Below, in pieces: positions 36,490 to 45,521 of a stretch of DNA of 64,000 nt. The stretch is taken from the NCBI RefSeq assembly GCF_029227915.1, contig NC_079876.1, positions 19,280,001-19,344,000 on the forward strand, read 5' to 3'. The position numbers and the translations under genes were made by a program. The notes beneath the pieces are model-generated. The model worked only from the letters and a program-made list of their open reading frames with translations, ran no database searches and was not told where the DNA came from. The stretch comes from Hydractinia symbiolongicarpus (Eukaryota > Cnidaria > Hydrozoa > Anthoathecata > Hydractiniidae). Numbering within the stretch: the first letter of the stretch is position 1; each line of letters opens with the position of its first letter.

Positions 36490-36945
36490 TGTGTGACTGG
36501 GGTAAGAAGTGGAGTCGTCACTCTCCAAAGATAAGACCAATGCAGTCAAACCCCCTTGCTGACATAATTTTTATTTTGTTTTTTGTTTTTATTTGTTTTT
36601 GTTTTTTCCTTTTTAACTGGGATAATACGTGGAGTCGTCACTCTCCAAAGATAGGACCTGGTACAGCCAAACACCCTTGCTGGCGTAATTTTTTTTTTAT
36701 TTTTTGTTTTTATTTGTTTTTGTTTTTTGTGTTTTCCTTTTTAACTTGGATAATACGTGGAGTCGTAACTCTCCAAAGATAGGACCTGGTACAGCCAAAC
36801 CCCCTTGCTGGCGTAATTTTTTTTGTTTTTCGCTTTTTTTTGACTGGGGTAATAAGTGGAGTCGTCACTCTCCAAAAAGAAGACAACAAAAAAAAAGTAA
36901 AAAAAAAATAAGAATAGTCAAACCCCCTTGCTGACATAAGCCGGA
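36490..36945 (+). repeat. Tandem array, units with GTGGAGTCGTCACTCTCC, copy B
   Basis: Four units with CCAAAGATA(A/G)GACC, ACCCCCTTGCTGGCGTAAT and a T/G-rich spacer. The open frames that cross this array on both strands only reflect the repeat and are not genes. Confidence 0.75.
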
Positions 36946-37980
36946 AGTTGTGGTGCTGAGTGCAATTTACCTAAGCTCTTCAAGGAAAAGGATGCAAGGT
37001 TGTACACCATTAAACAAGCTTTGTTTGCAAGGGACCACTGCTCTGTCGTTGCAATGAGACCACTTACCATGCACTTGGTTATAAGCAACACTAGTGCAAT
37101 GGCCATTGTTCAATATCCAGATTGGTTAATTACAACCCTTAAGTTGTAGCGCTTGCGACAAAAGACTTCACTGTCTACAGTGATAGGTGTAAAAAGGGTG
37201 GCAGGTTAAGATGTGACAGGAGAACAAACCCTAGACACAAGACCTTTGTTATAGGCAAAGCGCTTTAATTGCAGAACCAAAATTGAACTGCACTCTGCGC
37301 CTTCTTTTTAACTGTTGCAGTTTGGCAACTATTGCAGTAGTGACAGAAGTACGAGTTGACAAAAATTCTTTGCCCTGCAAAAAGTTATCTATTGAAGATT
37401 GTACAGTCGATGTCAAAGGCAATTGAAGAAATGAACTTACTTTCTCAGAGGTGCTAATATTATTGCAAGCCCTTCAAATAGTGCATTTAGAAATAAAGAA
37501 GTGTTCACTGGAACTTTGGAGGAGAATAGTTTGCGTAGAATACTTACAAAACTTTTACCTATCGCCATATTGGAATCATTCGCAGAGATGGCTGTGGCCA
37601 CTGCGGGTAACACATAAAAAAACATTGCAAGATGGAATTGATGAACATGTGTGGCCCAAAATTAGCAAGCCGCTGGTGCTGCCTAGTGATTCTTGTGCAG
37701 GCAAGGTAGTGGAGCTCTTTGTTACGGCCTGGGAATTCGGTAACACATAAAAACATTGCAAGATGAAATTGATGCTTTATGTTACGCCCTCAGAAATTGC
37801 GTCCTTAAAGCTAATGGTCGAAGTTTCTTTACTTTGTGAGTTGGATGTTTTCTTTGAAACGGTTGATATCAATTGAGCTGTATGCTGTGGATCCCTACCA
37901 GGATGAATCCAAGACAAAAAATCTCGAGATAGGCAGATGTAAAACGATGATTACATAGATGACTCAGTAACACATTTCAG
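36946..37980 (-). pseudogene. USP deubiquitinase pseudogene, copy B
   Basis: Minus strand. The 5' part near 37860-37975 matches the 5' part of copy D (GATCCCTACCAGGATGAATC). There follows an altered Cys-box reading LGHTC, where the family has LGNTC (about 37650-37680), then FYVLPAVATAISANDSNMA and SILRKLFSSKVPVNTSLFLN. About 150-200 bp present in copies A and D are missing after this point. The CTTGCAATGTTTTTATGTG segment is present twice (about 37608 and 37742). With the deletion and altered Cys box it is a dead copy. Confidence 0.7.
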
Positions 37981-37984
37981 AGTG

Positions 37985-38970
37985 GAACACACACACATAT
38001 TTTAGAAAAGCTGAGGCCACGGAGGCAGATTCTAACTGTTTTGGAACAAAATCTCCTAGCTTCTACTTCAACAGCAAAGAAATGGACAGACCAATTGTTT
38101 AATCTTATGAGAGAACAAAAAGACGATTATTATTCAACCTTAACTTCATGCCAAGTCTCCATGTTCTCTTTGCATGGGCAAGTTAATTCAAGGATATTTT
38201 CAGTTTTGGTCATGGCAAAAGTTAAAAGTATGTCAGGACGAAGTTGCGTTACAGCAAGATAAGGTGGTACTATTAAGGTTGAATCTAAGTCTGACAATAA
38301 TCTCCAATCAGAGGCCAAGTGAAGGATTCCTTAAATTTTTTAACGCTTCTTGGTGGGAAGACGTTTACCAGCTGGAACAAAGGATATTTTATGACATCTA
38401 GATGACTTTGCTGGCTCATAATCGGATAAGAACTTCTGATAAACTTTGCGGCAGAGACAGTAGGTTCTTCCAAGAAAGATCGTATTTAGTCTAGTTGACT
38501 TGGACATGAAGCTGAACGGCCCAAGCATAATAGATGTCTTCCTCATTGTCCTGCACAACATCTGATACAAGTTTGCAGTAAAAATGGGAACCAATTGGTG
38601 GGACACTCTTATGGCTTACCAGTTCCAAGCCTGCGCTACCAAACTGATGGAAACCAAGTATTTTCTTGACTTCGAGTTGACTCTCTGCTGATTTTACTGT
38701 CTGATCTACTTTCCAGTGTCCATCGTTTAAGTCTGCCGAATCTCACAGGAGAAGATGACCGCTGATCCAGATTTTAGCACAGAGGATAGACTAACAGGCA
38801 TGGCGATGAAGCGGAATACAAACTTATGTTAGAAATAGAGTGATGGAGTCTCAGCCATTTTCTTATGAAAAAAGAAAACTTTTGTTCTAGTGAAACAATA
38901 CGAGATATTGGAACTTCTTAAATTAAAAAAGGCCATCATATTCAGGGAATTAGAAGATGATCTAAATTGA
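37985..38970. other. No gene supported; short open frames only
   Basis: Several overlapping ORFs of 60-90 codons occur on both strands without recognisable domains. This may be decayed internal sequence of the USP-carrying family, but no motif supports that. Confidence 0.3.
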
Positions 38971-38974
38971 TGAT

Positions 38975-39620
38975 GAGGTGACAAAACAGCTAGCTGTAAT
39001 GATATTTCTTGTCTAATGACAGCTGGTTCTACTATAGTTAGAGGTTGCAACCTTCTAGAGATTTTTCAAAAAAGCAAAATCCCCCTTTTTGCAAGGATTT
39101 CCTAAAAACATTGACCGTAAAAGGCAGAAAAATACAACAGCGACAGAACACAACACTAAAAAATAAATATTAAAGCAATTCAAAATGAATTGAATAGGTA
39201 CAAATGAGATAAATAAAACTTATCATAACGTGAATATCCTTAAACGGGTAAATTTAAAATTATTCTTTAGAGAATGTGTTTAAGAAGCAAACAACTATCT
39301 GCGCGCCAGGACTTGTGACCCTGGCTGTAGCTTTCCACATGTGTTATGGAGCTCCAACACTCAGCCTTACACAGATAATTGTTGCTGTGGACCTGTCTAA
39401 TGACAGTACCAGCCTGTCATAACTGGGGTAATATGCGTGGGCGTAACACCACGAAGACCAGATAAGAAAATGTAACCCCCTTGCAAAGCTTCTTCTAAAA
39501 TGACTAAGGGCAGCAGGATTGTCAATCCTGAAAGCAAAGTGAGCAAACTCTGCCTCCCTACTGGACTGGGGTAATAAGTGGGATCGTTAAACCCAAAGAC
39601 AAGATATGATATCAAGCCCC
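38975..39620 (+). repeat. USP-family 3' module and tandem units, copy E (diverged subfamily)
   Basis: 38975-39130 has ACAAAACAGCTAGCTGTAATG, AGAGGTTGCAACCTTCTAGAG and CCTTTTTGCAAGGA. 39290-39620 has TGGGGTAATA units related to the tandem arrays. It matches 52600-53190 in reverse orientation, for example CAGGACTTGTGA/TCACAAGTCCTGG and ACTCAGCCTTACAC/GTGTAAGGCTGAGT. Confidence 0.6.
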
Positions 39621-39772
39621 CTTGCTGTGCTTCTTACATTGCCTCTATACAAAGAGAGGAGTGAGCAAACTCCGGTTTCACGGTGCACTGACCAACATAA
39701 ATCAGCTGGGGTAAATAAAACCGCTAGGGTCATGGATTCCCTCCCCCATTTGTTGTGTGACATACAAATAAG

Positions 39773-40102
39773 CTAACTTCTGGAAAAGAAAAGTATGTAT
39801 GACGAAGAATTATTCAAGTGGAATGTGTCTACTTGAGAAATACAGCAATCGTTGCATTTGAACCAGGTGTTTTGTTGGTCCTTAATGAAGGCCCAGTAAT
39901 GACCTGCTTTTGATGTACCTGAGTGGTTAATGGTAGCAACCAAGTTATACTTGTTGTTGAAAGACACATCGTCAGTTGGGTGAGATGCTACCTTTAAGAC
40001 ATGATGTTTTTTGTGATTGCCTCTATGGGACGAATTATCTATGAGTTTGACTTGGTCTACAGCAATAACAATAACCTGTTGGACAACAGCTGAATCTGAC
40101 AA
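39773..40102 (-). pseudogene. USP C-terminal (His box) fragment, copy E
   Basis: The minus-strand frame is open for 109 codons and reads YNLVATINHSGTSKAGHYWA, then WFKCNDCCIS and SSYILFFSR. H..G....GHY..(Y/F), then W...(N)D and YILFF, is the His-box end of USP enzymes. The Cys box and fingers are absent on this strand nearby, so this is a fragment or the last exon of a decayed copy. It is much diverged from copies A, B and D. Confidence 0.62.
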
Positions 40103-40590
40103 TGAACATTAAGCCTAATAGAGCATTTGCGATCCAGGAGATCTTTACCAGCCTGATAAGGATTCTTACAAAATGCACGGTTTGCATTGCGGATCTGCAT
40201 CGCTATTTTCTGTTGTGTTCACCCCGGCGCAGTGTTGTTATCTTTAATGATTATGAGATAACAAAACAGCAAGCTGTAATGATTCGACTAGTCTTTTAAC
40301 ATTACCTAGCGAAGTTTGTAAATGTTCCCTCTGCATTAAGTCCGACATGTTTTCCAGTTGTTGATGAAGACGAGATGGACTGTAAGGCACGTCTGTTTAA
40401 ACCACATGGGGCATGTGTGTTTTGTGAGCCTTAAATCCAAAGAGGAGGGAGGCATGATGGTAAATTGTGGATTCTATTATTTCCATTCTCTCTGAAAGAG
40501 GGTGAGATCCTAACAGGTTGTGGAAAACAGCATTATTGAGAGCGCTTAAAATATTAAAAATATATCTATCCTATCGTAGACTGTATTGTA
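40103..40590. other. Decayed USP-family flank; includes a second terminal-type segment
   Basis: 40240-40300 (TTATGAGATAACAAAACAGC, AAGCTGTAATGATTCGACTA) equals the text at 53130-53190 in reverse. Nothing coding is supported. Confidence 0.4.
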
Positions 40591-40599
40591 AAATTGCTC

Positions 40600-40812
40600 C
40601 AATTTTCGTATTTGTCAGAGGGTCAGAGCAAATAATTTTATTAAATTTAGATTCCATATGTCACATATATACTGCAGTTGTTCAACACCTTCAATTTTTT
40701 GGGTATTTATTTAATAATGCAGATTGTAAGATTGCTATATTGTTTCTTTTTTTATGGACGTATATCTGTTACATGAACCAACTGAGAAAATACAGCGGAT
40801 TCTTCCACGGGA
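40600..40812. repeat. Second copy of the dispersed repeat at 5600-5810, host of the Tigger insertion
   Basis: Matches 5600-5810 up to GATTCTTCCACGGGA, where the Tigger element begins. The 5.8 kb copy thus shows roughly what the empty site looked like. Confidence 0.65.
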
Positions 40813-40816
40813 TATA

Positions 40817-40845
40817 CAGTACAGTCTCCATAACTCGAACCTCTA
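40817..40845 (+). repeat. Left terminal inverted repeat of Tigger element
   Basis: CAGTACAGTCTCCATAACTC, continuing GAAC. TA precedes it. Followed by further ACTCGAA repeats. Confidence 0.9.
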
Positions 40846-41205
40846 TAACTCGAATCTCTCCTTAACTCGAACAAATTCGTTGGCACCGTGAAAATTTCCT
40901 AATAAACTCTTATAAAAAAACCTCTACAACTCGAACCTCCATAACTCGAATCTTCCCTTAACTCGAACAAATTTTTTTGTCCCTTGGAGACTTTTTTCTC
41001 CATAACTCGAATTTTCTGACATCATAATCAAAATTCGAACAGTTTTCCTGATAAATTGGGTCTAAAAATCTTGTTAATACGTGTTTTGCAGGCCTTATTT
41101 TTAATTCGAATGATTAATGATGCGTCATCCAAGCCTTTCGAACGTCTTTTTCGAACGTTTTCGAGAAAATTTAAAGAATTTCAAAAGAAAGACACTCTCA
41201 TAACA

Positions 41206-43524
41206 ATGTCGTCTGTGGCAGGATCAAAGCGTCGAATTGACAATAAGTCGTGCAAAATCAAGTACAAAGCTCTTAAAGCGTTGGAAAAGGGTACTGCGCC
41301 AAAGGATGTGGCAAAAGAGTTCAAAATTCCTCCAAGCACCCTGTCAACTTGGAAAAAAAATAAAGAAAAGATTTACAAGCAGTTTAACAACGGGCAAACA
41401 TCGAAGAGATCAAAGCCAGAAAAATTCGAAGATGTGAACAAAGCTGTTCATAAATGGTTACTTATGATGAGGAGTGAGAATATCCCAATCAGTGGCCCGA
41501 TGCTGAAAGAGAAAGCTCTTGAGTTTGCCGAAGCGTTGGGTGTCGAGTCATTTCAAGCTTCTCAGGGGTGGATGGCTAAATGGAAAACCAGGTTAGTTGA
41601 CTAAGATTTTGTTTGTTTATCTTCGTGAAAATAAAATCTAAAAAAATGTTACAATAGCTTTGGTAGTTGTTTTTTCAAAATATCAATAGACTCTCTTTCA
41701 GAGAGGAAGGATAATTTGCATGGGACTTTCATCCCTAATCCATCACCAGCATTCAATGACTTTCCAGTAATTGTTATTTTGCAAACATTGAAGCTGTCAT
41801 TCTTCAGAAAGTAAAATATGACTTTTGCAAAGCGTCCTGACTTTCCTAGTGGTAGATGTCCAATGATTTCTCCATCATTTTTCTTGACTGCAACTGCATA
41901 TTTATCCATTTTATTTGTTGGTTCCATGAAACCATAAAATTCATCTCCAACAGAGGGTGTCCAATTACTTTTATAAACATGATACCCCATGACAAAAGCG
42001 TCGATTTCGTACGTAATAAGTTTAATGATAGAAAGTTCTATACAACAAATAATGTCTGTTAATCTTTTGACTTGTTGGCCTTTCATGGCTTCCATGCTTT
42101 CTTTCACTCGTCAAAACTTCGAAACTTGGTAAAAATCGAATCTTTTTCTATTCGAATTCTTTCACAAATCAAAACATGGTAACAATCGAATGTTTTCTAT
42201 TCGAATCATGGCCATGGCATTCTAAATTTAGAATTCCATGATTCGAATCAAACAAAATGTAAAGCTCCATCTACACTAGTCACAACTACAGAGATAAACG
42301 TTTTTCTCATCCATTCCTTTCAGGTATGGAGTATCCTTCAAAACCATCGCTGGAGAATCACGGTCCGTCACTGAGGAAATGACAGCGCCATGGTCGGAGA
42401 CAACATTACCAACCATTCTCTCCCGCTATCCTCTGGAAGACATTTTTAACGCCGACGAATTTGGGCTTTTCTTTCAATGCCTTCCCAATAAAACTTTGCA
42501 TATGAAAGGTGATAAGTGTCCTGGAGGAAAACACAGCAAAGTTAGACTTACAGGTTTAGCTGCTGGTAATGCCTTGGGGGAACGATTGCCAATGTTTGTA
42601 ATCGGCAAGTCCGCCAACCCTCGTTGCTTTAAAGGTGTCAAAACACTACCCTGTCGATACCGTTCGCAAAAGAAGAGTTGGATGTCTGGAGAGCTGTTCG
42701 AAGAGTGGGTACGCGAGCTTGATCGAAAATTCTCTGTCTCTAAGCGAAAAATTGCTTTGATTATTGACAATTGTACCGCACATCCTCATGTTGAAAACCT
42801 GGAATGGGTAGAATTGATCTTTCTTCCTCCAAATACCACGTCCCGAACCCAACCTATGGACCAAGGAATTATCCGCGCCCTGAAAGCAAAATATCGATCG
42901 CTAGCAGTGCGGAAATTGATAAAAGCCTTGGACGAGGCAAAATCGACTCCGAAGTTCTCGATTCTTGCAGCTATGTACATGCTAAGGAAAGCATGGGATG
43001 ATGTTTCCAACAAAACATTCACCAATTGCTTTCGAAAATCAGGAATTTCCCAAAAGGATGCAGAAAGAGCGATCAACGAAGATGACGACCCTTTTAAAAG
43101 TTTAACCAGCGAAGTAGAAGAAGACCCAATTCCAACCCTCGATGCTGAACTCTCTTACATAAAACGAAGGTTTCCTGACCACATTAATCCTGACTTATCA
43201 ACTGAAGATTTCATTGATTTTGACATTGAAGTCAGTACATCTCATGGGCGTCTGAAGACTGCTGACATCATTGCTGAGATCACTGGGACTCAAGACGAAG
43301 AATTAGAAGAGGTCGACGAAGAAGACAAGAAGGAAGAAGATAAGATCACAAGACCGACGGCCGAGCAAGTGCGTACAGCTATCAACGTCCTCGAAGACTT
43401 GAGTATTTTTTCACATTTTGGAGAAGAAATGATAGCTTCCCTGAGGGACTTGAATCGTAATATCGCCAAAGATTTTCATATGAGTTGTAAGCAAACAGTT
43501 ATCACCGACTTCTTTTCTAAATAA
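41206..43524 (+). CDS. pogo/Tigger transposase (DDE_1, CENP-B-like DNA binding)
   Basis: Two exons, 41206-41591 and 42324-43524, joined in phase 2 (AG|GTTAGT ... TTTCAG), give 528 codons. The ATG at 41206 (MSSVAGSKRR) is preferred. An ATG 150 nt upstream is in frame but adds a segment not expected for the family. Residues about 8-58 are a Psq-type helix-turn-helix (DVAKEFKIPPSTLSTW) and about 70-129 a CENP-B-type one (ending QGWMAKWKTR). The catalytic core has NADEFGLF (Asp 173), ALIIDNCTAHP (Asp 277) and TQPMDQGII (Asp 308), a DD30D triad as in pogo/Tigger. The C-terminus is acidic. The protein binds the inverted repeats and cuts and pastes the element at TA. All key residues are present and no stop interrupts, so it may be active. 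Confidence 0.92.
41649..42107 (-). CDS. HIRAN-like domain protein encoded antisense in the Tigger intron
   Basis: An uninterrupted 152-codon minus-strand ORF wholly inside the transposase intron (41592-42323). The first 35 residues are helical. From about residue 40 it reads GYHVYKSNWTPSVGDEF, then EPTNKMDKYAVAVKK, GEIIGHLPLGKSG, KITITGKSLN and PCKLSF. This is the order of HIRAN domains (G...G..L...EP.N..D..A..V, then (I/V)G.LP), which in HLTF/Rad5-type proteins bind 3' ends of single-stranded DNA. Similar stand-alone proteins are, from memory, common in cnidarian genomes. No helicase part is present. Good length, no stops and a separate upstream region (42108-42255) suggest a real gene of the element. 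Its role is unknown; binding of transposon ends or repair intermediates is a guess. Confidence 0.75.
   Translation of the reverse strand: MKESMEAMKGQQVKRLTDIICCIELSIIKLITYEIDAFVMGYHVYKSNWTPSVGDEFYGFMEPTNKMDKYAVAVKKNDGEIIGHLPLGKSGRFAKVIFYFLKNDSFNVCKITITGKSLNAGDGLGMKVPCKLSFLSERESIDILKKQLPKLL
42108..42255 (-). promoter_or_regulatory. Repeats and palindrome upstream of the HIRAN-like ORF
   Basis: Two direct copies of a block with AAAAC, TGGTAA, AATCGAAT and CTATTCGAAT (about 42111-42160 and 42167-42207), then an imperfect inverted repeat at 42200-42247 (arms TTCGAATCATGG and CCATGATTCGAA, with TCTAAATTTAGA in the centre). The TCGAA core is shared with the subterminal ACTCGAA motifs of the element, so transposase may bind here too. 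Confidence 0.5.
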
Positions 43525-43714
43525 ACATTAAAAAATTCATTAAAAGTGTATTGTTTTGACTTTCATTAACCTAATAGCCCCCTTAAAGTTAGACTTAAGA
43601 TTAAATATAACGTTTTTATCCAGCTGGTTCACGTAAAGGGAGGATATTGCGCTAAAAGTTGAAAACCTCTACAACTCGAATGTCTCCATAACTCGAACGA
43701 TTTCCTTTTCCCCG

Positions 43715-43743
43715 TGGCTGTTCGAGTTATGGAGACTCTACTG
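43715..43743 (-). repeat. Right terminal inverted repeat of Tigger element
   Basis: On the minus strand it reads CAGTAGAGTCTCCATAACTC. TA follows at 43744-43745. Confidence 0.9.
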
Positions 43744-43809
43744 TAGCTGGTTTTTACTGTTTTTTATTTATTAGAAATATTCGTGTAGCAAAACCACAAC
43801 TAGTATAGA

Positions 43810-44175
43810 AAGTGTTGCGGAGAGGTTGCCAAGGCAAAGGCATTAAGCACGGCAAAGGCACGGCAAAGGCAGCCAAGGAAAAAGGAAGAGGAATCAGCAA
43901 GGCAGGGGTAGGAAGGCATGGGAGGCACAGGCAAGGGCATAGTAGGCAGGCACCAGAAAAGGCATGGGAAGGGTAGGCAAAGGCATTAAGCACGGCAAGA
44001 AAGGGCATGGCAATGCACGGCAAAGCAGGCAAGGAAACAGGAAGAGAAATCAGCAAGGCAGGGGTAGGCAAGGCATGGGACGCACAGGCAAGGCCATAGA
44101 AGGCAGGCAACAGAAAAGGCATAGGAAGGGTAGGCAATGTAAAGAGGACGGCAAGGCAGGGACAGGCACGTTAAT
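43810..44175. repeat. Purine-rich minisatellite (GGCAAGGCA-type), with a duplicated unit of about 150 bp
   Basis: Runs of GGCAAAGGCA, GGCATGGGA and GGGTAGGCA. The block from GGCATTAAGCACGGCAA (43838) to about 43982 recurs from 43983 to about 44137. It is much richer in G than its surroundings. The long open frames on both strands come from the repeat and are not genes. Confidence 0.85.
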
Positions 44176-44323
44176 AGAAACTCTCTTCCCCTACAACTCA
44201 AAGATATACTCAATGTAAAGTATTACATTTATATAAGGTCAATATACAGTGAATCATCTTAGCAGAATTATGTGCCAATATAATACAACCTGGTTGTTGT
44301 AGGTGCAAGATAATTGTTTTTCA

Positions 44324-44392
44324 TGCCCTGTCCAGGATTCGAACCTGGATCTCTCGTTTGCAAGAGTGTCATAGCCATTAGACCAACAGGGC
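44324..44392 (-). tRNA. tRNA-like gene with shortened anticodon arm (possible pseudogene)
   Basis: The minus strand folds as a cloverleaf: acceptor GCCCTGT/ACAGGGC (7 bp, perfect), T arm CCAGG-TTCGAAT-CCTGG (perfect), D arm GTC...GAC. The sequence is 69 nt. The anticodon region CTCTTGCAAACGAGAG is about three bases short. TTGCAAA would give a GCA (Cys) anticodon, but the stem does not pair in the normal way. The A- and B-box sequences are intact. It is probably a tRNA pseudogene or a SINE head. Confidence 0.5.
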
Positions 44393-44624
44393 GTAATAAT
44401 GATGTAATTTTGTTAATTACATATACTGAAATGTTTACGCTTATGTCTAATTAACTAAGCTTTTAAAAAATATTGGTCATTATCCATCCATTATCCATTA
44501 TCCAGGTTCACCTTTCGTTTTAAAGGATCGTGTATTTCAGGCTTAATCCCAAAACTTGAGGTGAAACTAAGTATGTTTATATAAAGTTTTCCCAATGTAA
44601 AGGAACGACTATTATCAGAACAAA

Positions 44625-45119
44625 CTACCTTATGCCATGAAATTAACGAGTCAAGAAACTAACCCGAATTAAATTAACAATAAAATTACGGCAACAGTCG
44701 AATCCACGGTAGTGAAGCGGTCTCCTCTATTACAATGTGGTTTGGAAATCAAAATAAAAGTTTTTGTTGTTTGGAAAGACAATGTTAAAAATTTTTAAAT
44801 TTTGGTAGAAGAAGTGGTTTTATCACTTGGATCAGAGTATGAAGATGATACAAAAGCTATTTAAAAAAGATCTCTGAAAAAAAAGAACACTGTTGAGCTA
44901 TCGTCCAAGGAGAAGATAATAACAGAAAATTTGTATTTTTATGTTTTTTAGGATTTTATATATTGTAAAAAAGTCACTAATTAACAGTATTTTAATTTAC
45001 GAGTCATGAAATTAACAGTCCTTAAATTAACACTGCATTTAATTAACGGTCATTAATTAACGCGAATTTTTGAAAAACCGCGTTCACTCATGACTAGGTA
45101 ATTTCATGGAATAAGGTAG
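44625..45119. mobile_element. MITE with 21-bp inverted ends CTACCTTATGCCATGAAATT
   Basis: The left end (44625) and right end (to 45119, minus strand CTACCTTATTCCATGAAATT) differ at one base in 21. Inside are short AATTAACG-type direct and inverted repeats and no ORF. The superfamily is not clear, since no convincing target duplication is visible. Confidence 0.7.
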
Positions 45120-45521
45120 ACCAAGAGAGTATAATTACGCACATTTTATGCAGAATCTTGGAACAAAACTGAAGCAACAAAAATAGTTTATAAATACAAT
45201 ACCAACGGAACCCTCTTCTCAATATTTTATTCGGTTAGCTAGCATATCTAGTTAATTAGCTAGCTACTAGCTGTTGATAGGGTGTAATGACAAAACGCAC
45301 CAGTCTACCAGAATTTTATTGTAGCTAAATAACTCGTTTTATAATAGCTTAGTAAAGAATTTTATAACCTAAAGTTAGGCTTGCTAACTGACTATATAAC
45401 TATATACTACGTTAAAATATTAAAACCGCATGCTGTTGTGCAAAAGAAAAATTTTATAAGAAGAAAGGTCTGGGGATGGGTTGAGAGGAATGAATTAAGA
45501 ACAGCAAGTTTTAGCATTTTT

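Larger units (their letters stand above)
40817..43743 (+). mobile_element. pogo/Tigger DNA transposon, apparently intact
   Basis: Left end CAGTACAGTCTCCATAACTC and right end (minus strand) CAGTAGAGTCTCCATAACTC differ at one base. TA flanks both (40815-40816 and 43744-43745). Length 2927 bp. CATAACTCGAA-type motifs repeat several times inside both ends (40826-41020 and 43670-43735) and are likely transposase-binding sites. It carries a two-exon transposase and an antisense HIRAN-like gene in the transposase intron. No frame break was found in either gene. Confidence 0.92.

Noticed and set aside
36489-36937. Open frames of 75-97 codons on both strands
   Set aside because: They are translations of the tandem repeat. 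The same peptide pattern repeats with each unit and both strands are open.
41056-41205. In-frame upstream ATG of the Tigger transposase
   Set aside because: The extra 50 residues have no family counterpart, and the ATG at 41206 directly precedes the expected basic N-terminus. It cannot be fully excluded.
42474-43076. Minus-strand and alternative-frame ORFs of 65-98 codons across the Tigger transposase
   Set aside because: They are shadows of exon 2, which has clear DDE motifs in its own frame.
43754-44218. Three ORFs of 75-127 codons, Pro/Leu/Cys/Ala- or Gly/Arg-rich
   Set aside because: Low-complexity translation of the GGCAAGGCA minisatellite on both strands.
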